Made by a program: the position numbers and the translations under genes
The notes under the pieces: generated by a model
What the model was told of the DNA's origin: nothing
Database searches by the model: none
What the model saw: only the letters and a program-made list of their open reading frames with translations
Shown here: one piece after another, positions 33,856 through 41,483 of the stretch
Numbering within the stretch: position 1 is the first letter of the stretch
Layout of the letters: each line of letters opens with the position of its first letter
Assembly: GCA_016709995.1 (NCBI GenBank)
Contig: JADJLQ010000002.1
Location: forward strand, 558,001 to 622,000
Direction: 5' to 3'
Source: Saprospiraceae bacterium
Lineage (GTDB): Bacteria; Bacteroidota; Bacteroidia; Chitinophagales; Saprospiraceae
DNA: 64,000 nt

Positions 33856-33877
33856 TTTTGCAAATTGCTTTGCAAAA
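33856..33877. promoter_or_regulatory. Perfect 9-bp inverted repeat, candidate operator
   Basis: TTTTGCAAA, four bases, TTTGCAAAA: a perfect palindrome with arms at 33856-33864 and 33869-33877. It lies 25 bases upstream of a probable -7 element and 75 bases before the start of the SMP-30-like lipoprotein gene. No run of T follows at once, so an operator is more likely than a terminator. Confidence 0.35.
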
Positions 33878-33952
33878 CACCTATTTCTACCAAAACATAC
33901 TTTAACTTTATTTCCTCATCAACCCAGTCACGAGGGTTTTAGCCAACTATTC

Positions 33953-34864
33953 ATGAAACGATTATTTTTATTTTATTTAGGGATAACTATGATATCAACA
34001 TTTTCCTGCAAGGATGGGGATCAGACGCAAGCATTGTTTGAACCCAGTATTTTTACCCCAATCAATAGTTTTACACAGGGTGCTGAAGGACCTGCTGTAG
34101 ATATTGCCGGCAATCTATATGCCGTAAACTTTGAGCATGAAGGCAGCATCGGAAAAGTGACGCCCCAGGGGGAAGCCAGTGTGTTTATAGAATTGCCCAA
34201 TGGCAGCATTGGCAATGGTATCCGGTTTGACAGCAAAGGAGACATGTACATAGCTGATTACACCAATCACAATATCCTGAAGGTCACGATGGCGGATCAA
34301 CAGCTGACTGTCCATGCGCATGAACCTTCTATGAACCAACCCAATGATATCGCCATAGACAGTCATGATCGTATCTTTGCCAGTGATCCATCCTGGAAAG
34401 AAAGTACAGGCAATCTTTGGCGTATCAATATTGATGGTAGTGTGCATCTGCTCGAAAAAGATATGGGTACTACTAATGGCATTGAAGTCAGTCCTGATGA
34501 AAAAACACTCTATGTCAATGAATCTGTACAGCGTAAGGTCTGGGCCTATGACCTTTCTGACAGCGGTACGATCTCTAACAAACGGCTGCTGATCGAGTTT
34601 CCGGATTTCGGCATGGATGGTATGCGCTGTGATGCCAATGGCAATCTCTATATCACCCGACATGGTAAAGGAACCATCGTCAAAGTATCTCCAGCAGGGA
34701 CTATATTAAAAGAAATCACACTCGGTGGAAAAAAACCCAGCAATATCGCTTTTGGCGGTCCGGATGGTCAGAGAGTATATATCACCCTGCAGGATACCAG
34801 GAATATTGAAACTTTTCTGGTGGATGCTCCAGGTAGATCATGGATCCTGAAAAGCAAAAAATAA
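33953..34864 (+). CDS. SMP-30/gluconolactonase- or NHL-like beta-propeller lipoprotein
   Basis: From the ATG at 33953 there are 303 residues, with a lipoprotein signal ending STFSC (Cys19). The mature protein is a six-bladed propeller of the SMP-30/NHL type: GPAVDIAGNLYAVNFE, NGIRFDSKGDMYIADY, NDIAIDSHDRIFASDPSW, TNGIEVSPDEKTLYVNES, GMRCDANGNLYITRHG. The conserved Glu, Asn and Asp positions (GPAVD, TNGIEVSPDEK, DGMRCD) match metal-binding SMP-30 lactonases. This suggests a periplasmic or outer-membrane lactonase, for example for sugar lactones produced by oxidation. It precedes the ceramidase-like gene and module B on the same strand, which could link it to the oxidation products of that module (inference). 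An in-frame extension to 33734 was not used. Confidence 0.75.
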   Translation: MKRLFLFYLGITMISTFSCKDGDQTQALFEPSIFTPINSFTQGAEGPAVDIAGNLYAVNFEHEGSIGKVTPQGEASVFIELPNGSIGNGIRFDSKGDMYIADYTNHNILKVTMADQQLTVHAHEPSMNQPNDIAIDSHDRIFASDPSWKESTGNLWRINIDGSVHLLEKDMGTTNGIEVSPDEKTLYVNESVQRKVWAYDLSDSGTISNKRLLIEFPDFGMDGMRCDANGNLYITRHGKGTIVKVSPAGTILKEITLGGKKPSNIAFGGPDGQRVYITLQDTRNIETFLVDAPGRSWILKSKK

Positions 34865-34918
34865 TTAAGCTGTCTTACACATAGTGTCATGGCTTTCGTG
34901 AAATAAAAGTTTTTAAAT

Positions 34919-36253
34919 ATGAATATGAAGCTGCCTTTAGTTTTGATCTTACTCATTGGGTTTGATTTGATCATGAGTACAACTTCTTCTGGTCAAAAAA
35001 TATCTGGCTTATCTACAGTTAATAGTTTTCGGGTAGCTGTGGTCAAAAAAAATATCAGCCCATCCAGTCCCAAACAACTCCTTGGCTATGGTGCCCGACT
35101 ATCGACAGGGATTCACGACAGCATCTACCACCGAATCATCGTACTGGACGATGGCAGCACTCAATTTTTTCTCATTTCGACGGAAGTCTGTCTCATGTCA
35201 CCCTCAGAATACGATCATGTGGCGGGCATACTGCAAAAAAAACTAGGCATTCAGCCTGTCAATTTTTGGTGGTCTGTCACCCATACTCATTCAGCTCCTG
35301 AGGTAGGTGTACCCGGTCTTGCAGAAGCTTTTATGGGCGATCGATACAAACATCCGGTGGATACAGCATATACTGATTTTATCGAAAAATCCTTAATAGA
35401 AGGTATCCAGGAAGCTCGTCAAAAACTTGAGCCGGCCAGGTTGGGTGTCGGCTGGGGATATTCGCAAGCTAATATAAATCGGAGGGCGATCGATGTAGAT
35501 GGACGAGCTTCTTTAGGGCTCAATCCAGATGGACCGGTAGACAGGCGTATAGGGTTGCTTCGTCTTGAAAAAGCTGATAGGAGCCCTCTGGCACTTATCG
35601 TCAATTATCCTATTCATGGTACTGTGCTGGGTCAGGAGAATGTGGAGATTAGTGGTGATGTCACCGGGATGGTAGCCAATTATGTGGAGCATCAGACAGG
35701 TGTACCTGTATTATTTATCAATGGTGCGGCGGGCAATCTTGCTCCTATTTACAGTGTGTATCCAAATCCCCGGGCCGGTCATCTGAGCCAATTCAGGGTC
35801 TTGCTTGGAGATAAAATTTTGGAGGCCAATAATAAACTGGCTGTCACCTCAGACTCAATAAAATTATTTACCGGCGCATTGACCGTAGAGGGGCCAAGAA
35901 AAGCTCAACTCGGCTGGCCCGCCTATCTGGATGCTTATAGCCATTCTGGTCAGAATGGAAATAATACAGTCAAGTTGCCCATTCGTTTTCTTAGAATTAA
36001 TGAGGAAGTTGCTATCTGGTCAGCACCACTAGAACTATTTTGTGAAATCTCCAATGAAATAAGGGACAGATCACCTTTCCCTTATACTTTTTATTACGGG
36101 TATACCAATGGTTGGCTGGGTTATCTGCCTACAGAAAATGAGTGGAAGCATGGTGGCTATGAAGTAGAGGTCGTATCGCCCTTCACGCCATCGATGGGCA
36201 AGATTTTAACGGAGTCCGTGCTGGGGTATCTTCACGGTGAGATGCGCCGGTAA
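34919..36253 (+). CDS. Neutral/alkaline ceramidase-like N-terminal domain protein
   Basis: The 444-residue exported protein (signal about 1-25) consists of the N-terminal domain of neutral ceramidases (PF04734 type). Zinc-ligand region WSVTHTHSAP (His122, His124), NYPIHGTVLG with another conserved His, and the NGAAGNLAPIYS loop, which holds the catalytic region of the family, are present. True neutral ceramidases are about 650 residues with an extra C-terminal domain that is missing here. In Bacteroidota and Planctomycetes, short forms like this are common and their substrate is unknown. It is followed after 154 bases by module B on the same strand. Confidence 0.8.
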   Translation: MNMKLPLVLILLIGFDLIMSTTSSGQKISGLSTVNSFRVAVVKKNISPSSPKQLLGYGARLSTGIHDSIYHRIIVLDDGSTQFFLISTEVCLMSPSEYDHVAGILQKKLGIQPVNFWWSVTHTHSAPEVGVPGLAEAFMGDRYKHPVDTAYTDFIEKSLIEGIQEARQKLEPARLGVGWGYSQANINRRAIDVDGRASLGLNPDGPVDRRIGLLRLEKADRSPLALIVNYPIHGTVLGQENVEISGDVTGMVANYVEHQTGVPVLFINGAAGNLAPIYSVYPNPRAGHLSQFRVLLGDKILEANNKLAVTSDSIKLFTGALTVEGPRKAQLGWPAYLDAYSHSGQNGNNTVKLPIRFLRINEEVAIWSAPLELFCEISNEIRDRSPFPYTFYYGYTNGWLGYLPTENEWKHGGYEVEVVSPFTPSMGKILTESVLGYLHGEMRR

Positions 36254-36407
36254 ATCATAGCAATTCATTGACTGGATAGATTAGTCGCGATCATCTAACA
36301 ACTCTGGTATCTTAGGGAGGTTAAATATATGTAATATCATCCTCTGGTATGGATATAAGGAAGACTTTAAAATTCAAGTAAAAAAGAATTAAATTCAAAC
36401 CCTGAAT

Positions 36408-39065
36408 ATGGACTTGATAAGGAATATTTCATTGTTTTTCATTGCCTTGGTGATGATCGGTGCCTGTCGGCAAAGCGACCCCATAAATTATAGTACCCAG
36501 GTAAAACCCATCATCAATAATAAATGTATCGCCTGTCATGGGGGTGTAAAAAAACAAGGCGGCTTATCCTTTTTATTCGAAGAAGAAGCCAAAGCAAAAC
36601 TCAAGTCAGGAAAGTATGCCATCGTGCCAGGCAAACCTCATCAAAGTGAAATGATCCGCAGACTCGGCCTGGAGGATCCTGAAATGCGAATGCCTTATAA
36701 CCATAGTGCCTTACCCAAGGAAGAAATCAAGGTTCTGACAGAGTGGATCAGCCAGGGCGCTGTATGGGGTGAGCATTGGGCTTATCAAAGTATTCAAAAA
36801 CCGGCCTTGCCAGATTCAAAAACTGATTGGCCCGGAAATGACCTGGACAGATTTGTACAAGCCAAAGCGGCCGCGATTGGATTAAAACAGGCTGCTGAAG
36901 CGAGTCCTGAAGTTTTGGCCCGAAGGTTGGCCCTCGATCTAATAGGTTTTCAGGGAGCAGACTCTGTCACCTCTACCTATGTACAAGCTCCTACTGATGC
37001 CAATTATGAGCGATTGGTCGATACGCTGCTATCTTCTCCACACTATGGCGAAAAATGGACTTCGATGTGGCTGGACCTGGCACGATATGCTGATACCAAA
37101 GGCTACGAAAAAGACGACAATAGGGTGATCTGGCGATACAGGGATTGGTTGATCCGGGCATTCAATGCGGATATGCCTTATGATCAATTTCTCACTGAAC
37201 AACTGGCGGGAGACTTATTGCCCAATCCGACAGAAGACCAATACCTCGCAACAGCTTTTAATCGCAATACAATGACCAATGATGAGGGAGGTACAGACAA
37301 CGAAGAGTTTAGGGTGGCCGCCGTGATCGACAGGGTCAATACTACCTGGGAGACTTTGATGTCTACTTCTTTTGCCTGCGTACAGTGTCATAGTCACCCA
37401 TACGATCCTTTTCGCCATGAAGATTATTATAAGTTCATGGCTTATTTTAACAATACCAGGGATGTAGATACCTGGGCAGATTATCCTATCATCAGGCACT
37501 TAAATGAGGACCAGCAATCAAAGTTAAATTCTTTGCAAAGCACCTTGACAAAAAACCATACGCCAGAGTCGCAAGTACAGGAAATCGTACATTTCATCAA
37601 AACCCTGCAGCCATCGGTCAACGCTTTGGAGTCAAATAGTTTTGTCAATTGTGAATTGTATGACACCAAGTGGCTGTCTATGCGCAATCCTTCGTCTGCC
37701 AGGATACCTCATTTTCCTTTGGACAACCATGATGCTTTAATCTTCAATTACGAAAGGGCACTTAAAAAAGGACTAGTCCAATTCAGATTGGATAGCCTGC
37801 AGGGGCCCATTATCGGGTCATTTGAAGTCAAACCAAGTAAAGAAAGGGTGATGGTGGAGATTCCTTTAAAGCCGATACCCGGCATCCACGATATCTTCGT
37901 GACCTACTCCAGTACTGAGTATAAAAACCCCGATGAGACCTGCCTCATATTTGATTATTTTCATCCGACAAAAAAGTTTCCAACAGACGATCCTAAAATC
38001 AAAAAAGATTTCTGGGATCTGGTGAATGCACCCATACCCAATACACCCATCATGTTGGACAATACCCCTACCATGTTTCGTACGACCCGGATATTTGAGC
38101 GAGGCAACTGGTTGGCAAAAAAAGATACTGTTCACGAGGGATTGCCTGCTATATTTTCATCCATTACCAAAAATCCTCAAAATCGGCTTGAATTAGCTCA
38201 ATGGATGACCTCCAAACAACATCCTCTGACCGCCCGCACTATTGTCAATAGGTTGTGGGAGCAAATCTGGGGTACCGGCCTAGTTGAGACTTTGGAGGAT
38301 ATGGGGAGCCAGGGAGCAACACCAACGCACCAGGAGCTATTAGACTATCTGAGCTGGAAGCTGATGAATGAAGATGGTTGGAGCCTAAAAAAATTATTAA
38401 AAGAGATGGTTATGAGTGAGACATATCGGCAAGACTCCCGCCTTGATAAAAATAGCATCGAATTGGATCCGACTAACAAATTTTTTGCCAGAGGCCCAAG
38501 AGTGCGATTGTCTGCAGAGCAGTTGAGAGATCAGGCACTTGCGGCCAGCGGTGTCATGAATGCCGAATTGTATGGCCCACCTGCTATGCCCTATCAGCCT
38601 GAGGGAGTCTGGCTCTCACCGTACAATGGAAAGTCCTGGAAGAAAAGTGAAGGCAACGGCCAATATCGAAGGGCAGTTTATACTTTTTGGAAAAGGACCA
38701 GTCCTTATCCCGGGATGTCCAATTTTGATGCGATGGGTAGGGAAGTATGTGCTTCCAGGCGAATAAGGACCAATACTCCGCTGCAGGCTTTGACCATATT
38801 AAATGACTCTGCTTACATCCAATTGGCTATGAAATTGGTCGAAAGAGTAGGGTGGCAAAACCCACCTGAAAATATTGCCCGGGCGTATCACCTGCTTACC
38901 GGGAAAACCATTGATGCCAATAAGGCAACTATCTTGAAAAATCTGTATGAAAAGTCTTTGCACATCTACACTCAAACTTCTGATGACGATGCAGCCGGAA
39001 AACAAGCCATGGTCCTTATCGCCAATGCACTGATGAACCTGGATGAAGTCATCACCAAAACATAA
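36408..39065 (+). CDS. Cytochrome c lipoprotein with DUF1549 and DUF1553 domains (module B)
   Basis: The 885-residue protein is a probable lipoprotein (MDLIRNISLFFIALVMIGAC, Cys20). A planctomycete-type cytochrome domain comes first, with heme motif Cys40-His44 (CIACH) and MPY at about 105. DUF1549 follows (about 145-350), including WLDLARYADTKGYEKDD and a second motif Cys324-His328 (CVQCHSHPYDP). DUF1553 is C-terminal (about 590-850; NRLWEQIWGTGLVE, TPTHQELLDYL). The central part (about 400-560) is beta-rich and may bind carbohydrate. Such proteins are very abundant in Planctomycetes, nearly always followed by DUF1501, as here. An oxidative role on polysaccharide or another large substrate is often suspected but not shown. 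Confidence 0.9.
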   Translation: MDLIRNISLFFIALVMIGACRQSDPINYSTQVKPIINNKCIACHGGVKKQGGLSFLFEEEAKAKLKSGKYAIVPGKPHQSEMIRRLGLEDPEMRMPYNHSALPKEEIKVLTEWISQGAVWGEHWAYQSIQKPALPDSKTDWPGNDLDRFVQAKAAAIGLKQAAEASPEVLARRLALDLIGFQGADSVTSTYVQAPTDANYERLVDTLLSSPHYGEKWTSMWLDLARYADTKGYEKDDNRVIWRYRDWLIRAFNADMPYDQFLTEQLAGDLLPNPTEDQYLATAFNRNTMTNDEGGTDNEEFRVAAVIDRVNTTWETLMSTSFACVQCHSHPYDPFRHEDYYKFMAYFNNTRDVDTWADYPIIRHLNEDQQSKLNSLQSTLTKNHTPESQVQEIVHFIKTLQPSVNALESNSFVNCELYDTKWLSMRNPSSARIPHFPLDNHDALIFNYERALKKGLVQFRLDSLQGPIIGSFEVKPSKERVMVEIPLKPIPGIHDIFVTYSSTEYKNPDETCLIFDYFHPTKKFPTDDPKIKKDFWDLVNAPIPNTPIMLDNTPTMFRTTRIFERGNWLAKKDTVHEGLPAIFSSITKNPQNRLELAQWMTSKQHPLTARTIVNRLWEQIWGTGLVETLEDMGSQGATPTHQELLDYLSWKLMNEDGWSLKKLLKEMVMSETYRQDSRLDKNSIELDPTNKFFARGPRVRLSAEQLRDQALAASGVMNAELYGPPAMPYQPEGVWLSPYNGKSWKKSEGNGQYRRAVYTFWKRTSPYPGMSNFDAMGREVCASRRIRTNTPLQALTILNDSAYIQLAMKLVERVGWQNPPENIARAYHLLTGKTIDANKATILKNLYEKSLHIYTQTSDDDAAGKQAMVLIANALMNLDEVITKT

Positions 39066-39071
39066 TCTACG

Positions 39072-39154
39072 ATGAAGAAAAAAATATTTCCCTCGAAGCA
39101 TATCACAGAGACCTGATCAGACATACTCGCAGAAACTTTCTACGCGAATCTTTT
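39072..39154 (+). other. Probable true 5' end of the DUF1501 gene, out of frame across a 7-A tract
   Basis: The only good ATG near the DUF1501 gene is at 39072, seven bases after the previous stop, reading MKKKIFPSKHITET then stop. The DUF1501 frame itself, read upstream of 39155, encodes NISLEAYHRDLIRHTRRNF then LRESFLGLGG, a typical Tat-type DUF1501 N-terminus, but it has no ATG, GTG or TTG of its own between its upstream stop (39044-39046) and 39155. Adding one A to the 7-A run at 39078-39084 joins the two perfectly (MKKKNISLEAY...). This is either a sequencing or assembly indel, a recent frameshift, or slippage at the A tract. Confidence 0.6.
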
Positions 39155-40567
39155 TTGGGCCTGGGAGGTATAGCCTTTGGCGCCGCGCTGACCGGGTGTA
39201 AATCTAAAAATGACGCCATACACAATCTCTCCTCCTATGATTCGATCCATCCGCTGGCTCCAAGAGCACCACATTTTGCACCAAGAGCCAAGGCAGTCAT
39301 CTATCTTCATATGGCAGGCGCGCCGTCGCAACTGGAATTATTCGATTACAAACCGGAGCTAAAAAAAGTCGATGGCCTGGCTTGTCCCCAGTCTTTTCTC
39401 GAAGGCAAGAAATTTGCTTTTATTCGTGGAGTGCCTAAGATGTTGGCTTCGCAAGCAGATTTTAAACAATATGGACAAAGTGGAGCCTGGATCAGCAATT
39501 ACCTTCCTCATTTCCAGACTATAGCTGACGAAGTGTCTTTCCTCAAAGCAGTATCTACTGATCAATTTAATCACGCTCCCGCCCAGCTGCTCATGCATAC
39601 AGGCAGCGCGCGCCTGGGCAGGCCAAGTATCGGATCATGGGTGACTTATGGCCTGGGATCAGAAAACAGTGATATGCCGGGATTTGTCGTTTTAAATTCA
39701 GGTGGTCACAATCCAGATGCAGGTAAAAGTGTCTGGGGTAGTGGATTTTTACCTTCAGTATACCAGGGGGTGCAGTGTCGCAATGTGGGTGAACCCGTAT
39801 TGTTCTTAAAGGATCCCGAAGGCATTCCAAGAGATCTTCGCAAAGCTTCGATCGATGCGATCAACGAGATCAATCGACAGGAATATACTGAATATGGTGA
39901 CCCGGAGACACTAAGCCGAATCAGCCAATATGAGCTTGCCTATCGAATGCAGATTGCTGTGCCTGAGGTCATGAATATCAATGACGAACCACAATATATT
40001 CACGAGATGTATGGTACTCAACCGGGTAAGTCTTCTTTTGCCAACAACGCCCTCCTGGCCCGCAAGCTGGTGGAGAGTGGGGTGAGGTTTATTCAACTTT
40101 TTGATTGGGGATGGGATACTCATGGAAATGTGGCTGATGGATCGGTCGATGTAGGTCTCATCAATAAATGCAGGCCAATAGACAAAGCTATGACCGCACT
40201 CATTCTTGATTTGAAACAGCGTGGATTGTTAGAGGACACCTTGATAGTATGGGGAGGTGAGTTTGGCCGGACTCCGATGGCAGAAAACCGAGATGGCATC
40301 CCCAATAAGTACCCCGGCAGGGACCATCACTCAGAAGCATTCACGATGTGGATGGCAGGGGGAGGTATTAAAAAAGGACATACTTACGGGGCTACTGACG
40401 AAATGGGTTATTCCCCAGTCAGTGGAAGAGTCACACCTTACGATATACAAGCCACTATCCTCCATCAGTTAGGGTTCGATCATGAAAAATTTACATATTC
40501 CTTCCAGGGCAGGCCATACCGATTGACCGATGTAGCGGGCAAGCCGATCAAACAAATCATTGCTTAA
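39155..40567 (+). CDS. DUF1501 protein, Tat-exported (module B)
   Basis: Coordinates give the uninterrupted part from TTG 39155; the real start is probably 39072 (see that entry). The N-terminus in the joined frame has a twin-arginine motif TRRNFLRE and GLGGIAFGAALTGC, a Tat lipoprotein-like signal. The body is the alkaline phosphatase/sulfatase-related DUF1501 fold: KAVIYLHMAGAPSQLELFDYKP, FLKAVSTDQFNHAPAQLLMHTG, FDWGWDTHGN, VWGGEFGRTPMAENRDG and GRDHHSEAFTMWMAGGG, with His/Asp residues placed to bind metals. DUF1501 genes are paired with DUF1549/DUF1553 cytochromes across Planctomycetes and Bacteroidota. The next gene starts 1 base after its stop, so it is part of a tight operon. Confidence 0.85.
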   Translation: MGLGGIAFGAALTGCKSKNDAIHNLSSYDSIHPLAPRAPHFAPRAKAVIYLHMAGAPSQLELFDYKPELKKVDGLACPQSFLEGKKFAFIRGVPKMLASQADFKQYGQSGAWISNYLPHFQTIADEVSFLKAVSTDQFNHAPAQLLMHTGSARLGRPSIGSWVTYGLGSENSDMPGFVVLNSGGHNPDAGKSVWGSGFLPSVYQGVQCRNVGEPVLFLKDPEGIPRDLRKASIDAINEINRQEYTEYGDPETLSRISQYELAYRMQIAVPEVMNINDEPQYIHEMYGTQPGKSSFANNALLARKLVESGVRFIQLFDWGWDTHGNVADGSVDVGLINKCRPIDKAMTALILDLKQRGLLEDTLIVWGGEFGRTPMAENRDGIPNKYPGRDHHSEAFTMWMAGGGIKKGHTYGATDEMGYSPVSGRVTPYDIQATILHQLGFDHEKFTYSFQGRPYRLTDVAGKPIKQIIA

Positions 40568-40568
40568 A

Positions 40569-41483
40569 ATGAATAGAAGAAAATTTATAAAAAATACCCT
40601 TGCCTCTACTCCAGTGATATTATCTTCATTAGAATTATTACCTTCCTCCACGCAGATTAAATCCCAGCTGGAGATCATCGTATTGGCCACCAATTGGGGA
40701 TATTCAGGCACTATCGATAGTTTCTGTAAAAAGATTAAAGAAGCAGGATATCATGGATTGGAGATATGGTGGCCGGGGACCAAAGAAGAACAAAAAGAGT
40801 TGTTTGATGCTTTGGAAAAATACCAGCTCCAGGTGGGTTTTCTAACCAGTGGCAATGGTACTGAATATGAAGAACATGCCCGTACCTTTAAAATCAATAT
40901 TGATGCCGCCATTGACAATATCCACCTCAGACCTCTATATGTCAATTGCCATTCCGGCAAAGACCACTTTAGGTACGATCATAATTGTAGCCTGATAGAA
41001 TATACTCTGGATCGAATGGCCAAAACAGGGATAGACATACTGCACGAAACTCATCGGGGCAGGATGTGTTTTGCAGCTCATACCACGAGGCATTTTCTGG
41101 AAAAATATCCGGACATGTATCTCACACTGGACATCTCACATTGGACCAACGTACATGAATCGATGCTGGCAGACCAGTCTGAAAGTGTAGATCTGGCCCT
41201 GGGAAGGACAAAACATATACATGCCCGAGTCGGCCACGAAGAGGGACCCCAGGTCAATGATCCACGCGCTCCGGAATGGGCATACACTTTTAAAAAACAT
41301 GTAGAATGGTGGGATAAAGCCATAGATCATCGTATCAAAGCAGGTAGTAAGAGAATGACCTTTCTCACCGAGTTTGGGCCACCCAATTATCTTCCTACTG
41401 TGCCCTATACCCATCTACCCTTGGCGGATCAATGGGATATCAATGTATATATGATGAAATTTTTAAAAGAAAGATATCAGTAG
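40569..41483 (+). CDS. Tat-exported sugar phosphate isomerase/epimerase-like TIM barrel (module B)
   Basis: From the ATG at 40569 (304 residues) the protein opens with a Tat-type signal (MNRRKFIKNTLASTPVILSS) and then a xylose isomerase-like TIM barrel. Probable metal-ligand segments are GLEIWWPG, DILHETHRGRM, YLTLDISHWTN, HIHARVGHEEGP and MTFLTEFGPPNY. Exported members of this superfamily are known from Bacteroidota sugar-oxidation clusters, where they may act on free keto- or inositol-like sugars. It sits between the DUF1501 gene (1-base gap) and the DUF2231-cytochrome gene (1-base overlap, TAGTG), so it is an integral part of module B; module A has no counterpart. Confidence 0.82.
   Translation: MNRRKFIKNTLASTPVILSSLELLPSSTQIKSQLEIIVLATNWGYSGTIDSFCKKIKEAGYHGLEIWWPGTKEEQKELFDALEKYQLQVGFLTSGNGTEYEEHARTFKINIDAAIDNIHLRPLYVNCHSGKDHFRYDHNCSLIEYTLDRMAKTGIDILHETHRGRMCFAAHTTRHFLEKYPDMYLTLDISHWTNVHESMLADQSESVDLALGRTKHIHARVGHEEGPQVNDPRAPEWAYTFKKHVEWWDKAIDHRIKAGSKRMTFLTEFGPPNYLPTVPYTHLPLADQWDINVYMMKFLKERYQ

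Larger units (their letters stand above)
33599..33952. other. Intergenic region with terminator, inverted repeat and possible promoter
   Basis: This 354-base gap contains the terminator at 33630-33671, the perfect inverted repeat at 33856-33877 and a TAACTTTA (7 of 8 positions of TAnnTTTG) at 33903-33910. An open frame from 33734 runs into the next lipoprotein gene, but a lipoprotein signal begins at 33953, so I treat the upstream part as leader, not coding. Confidence 0.5.

Noticed and set aside
33734..33952. N-terminal extension of the SMP-30-like protein
   Set aside because: It would place the lipoprotein signal at residue 74 and contains the inverted repeat and likely promoter, so it is treated as non-coding.
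34115..34663. 182-codon open frame antisense to the SMP-30-like lipoprotein gene
   Set aside because: The sense frame has a lipoprotein signal and five propeller blades; the antisense product has no domain.
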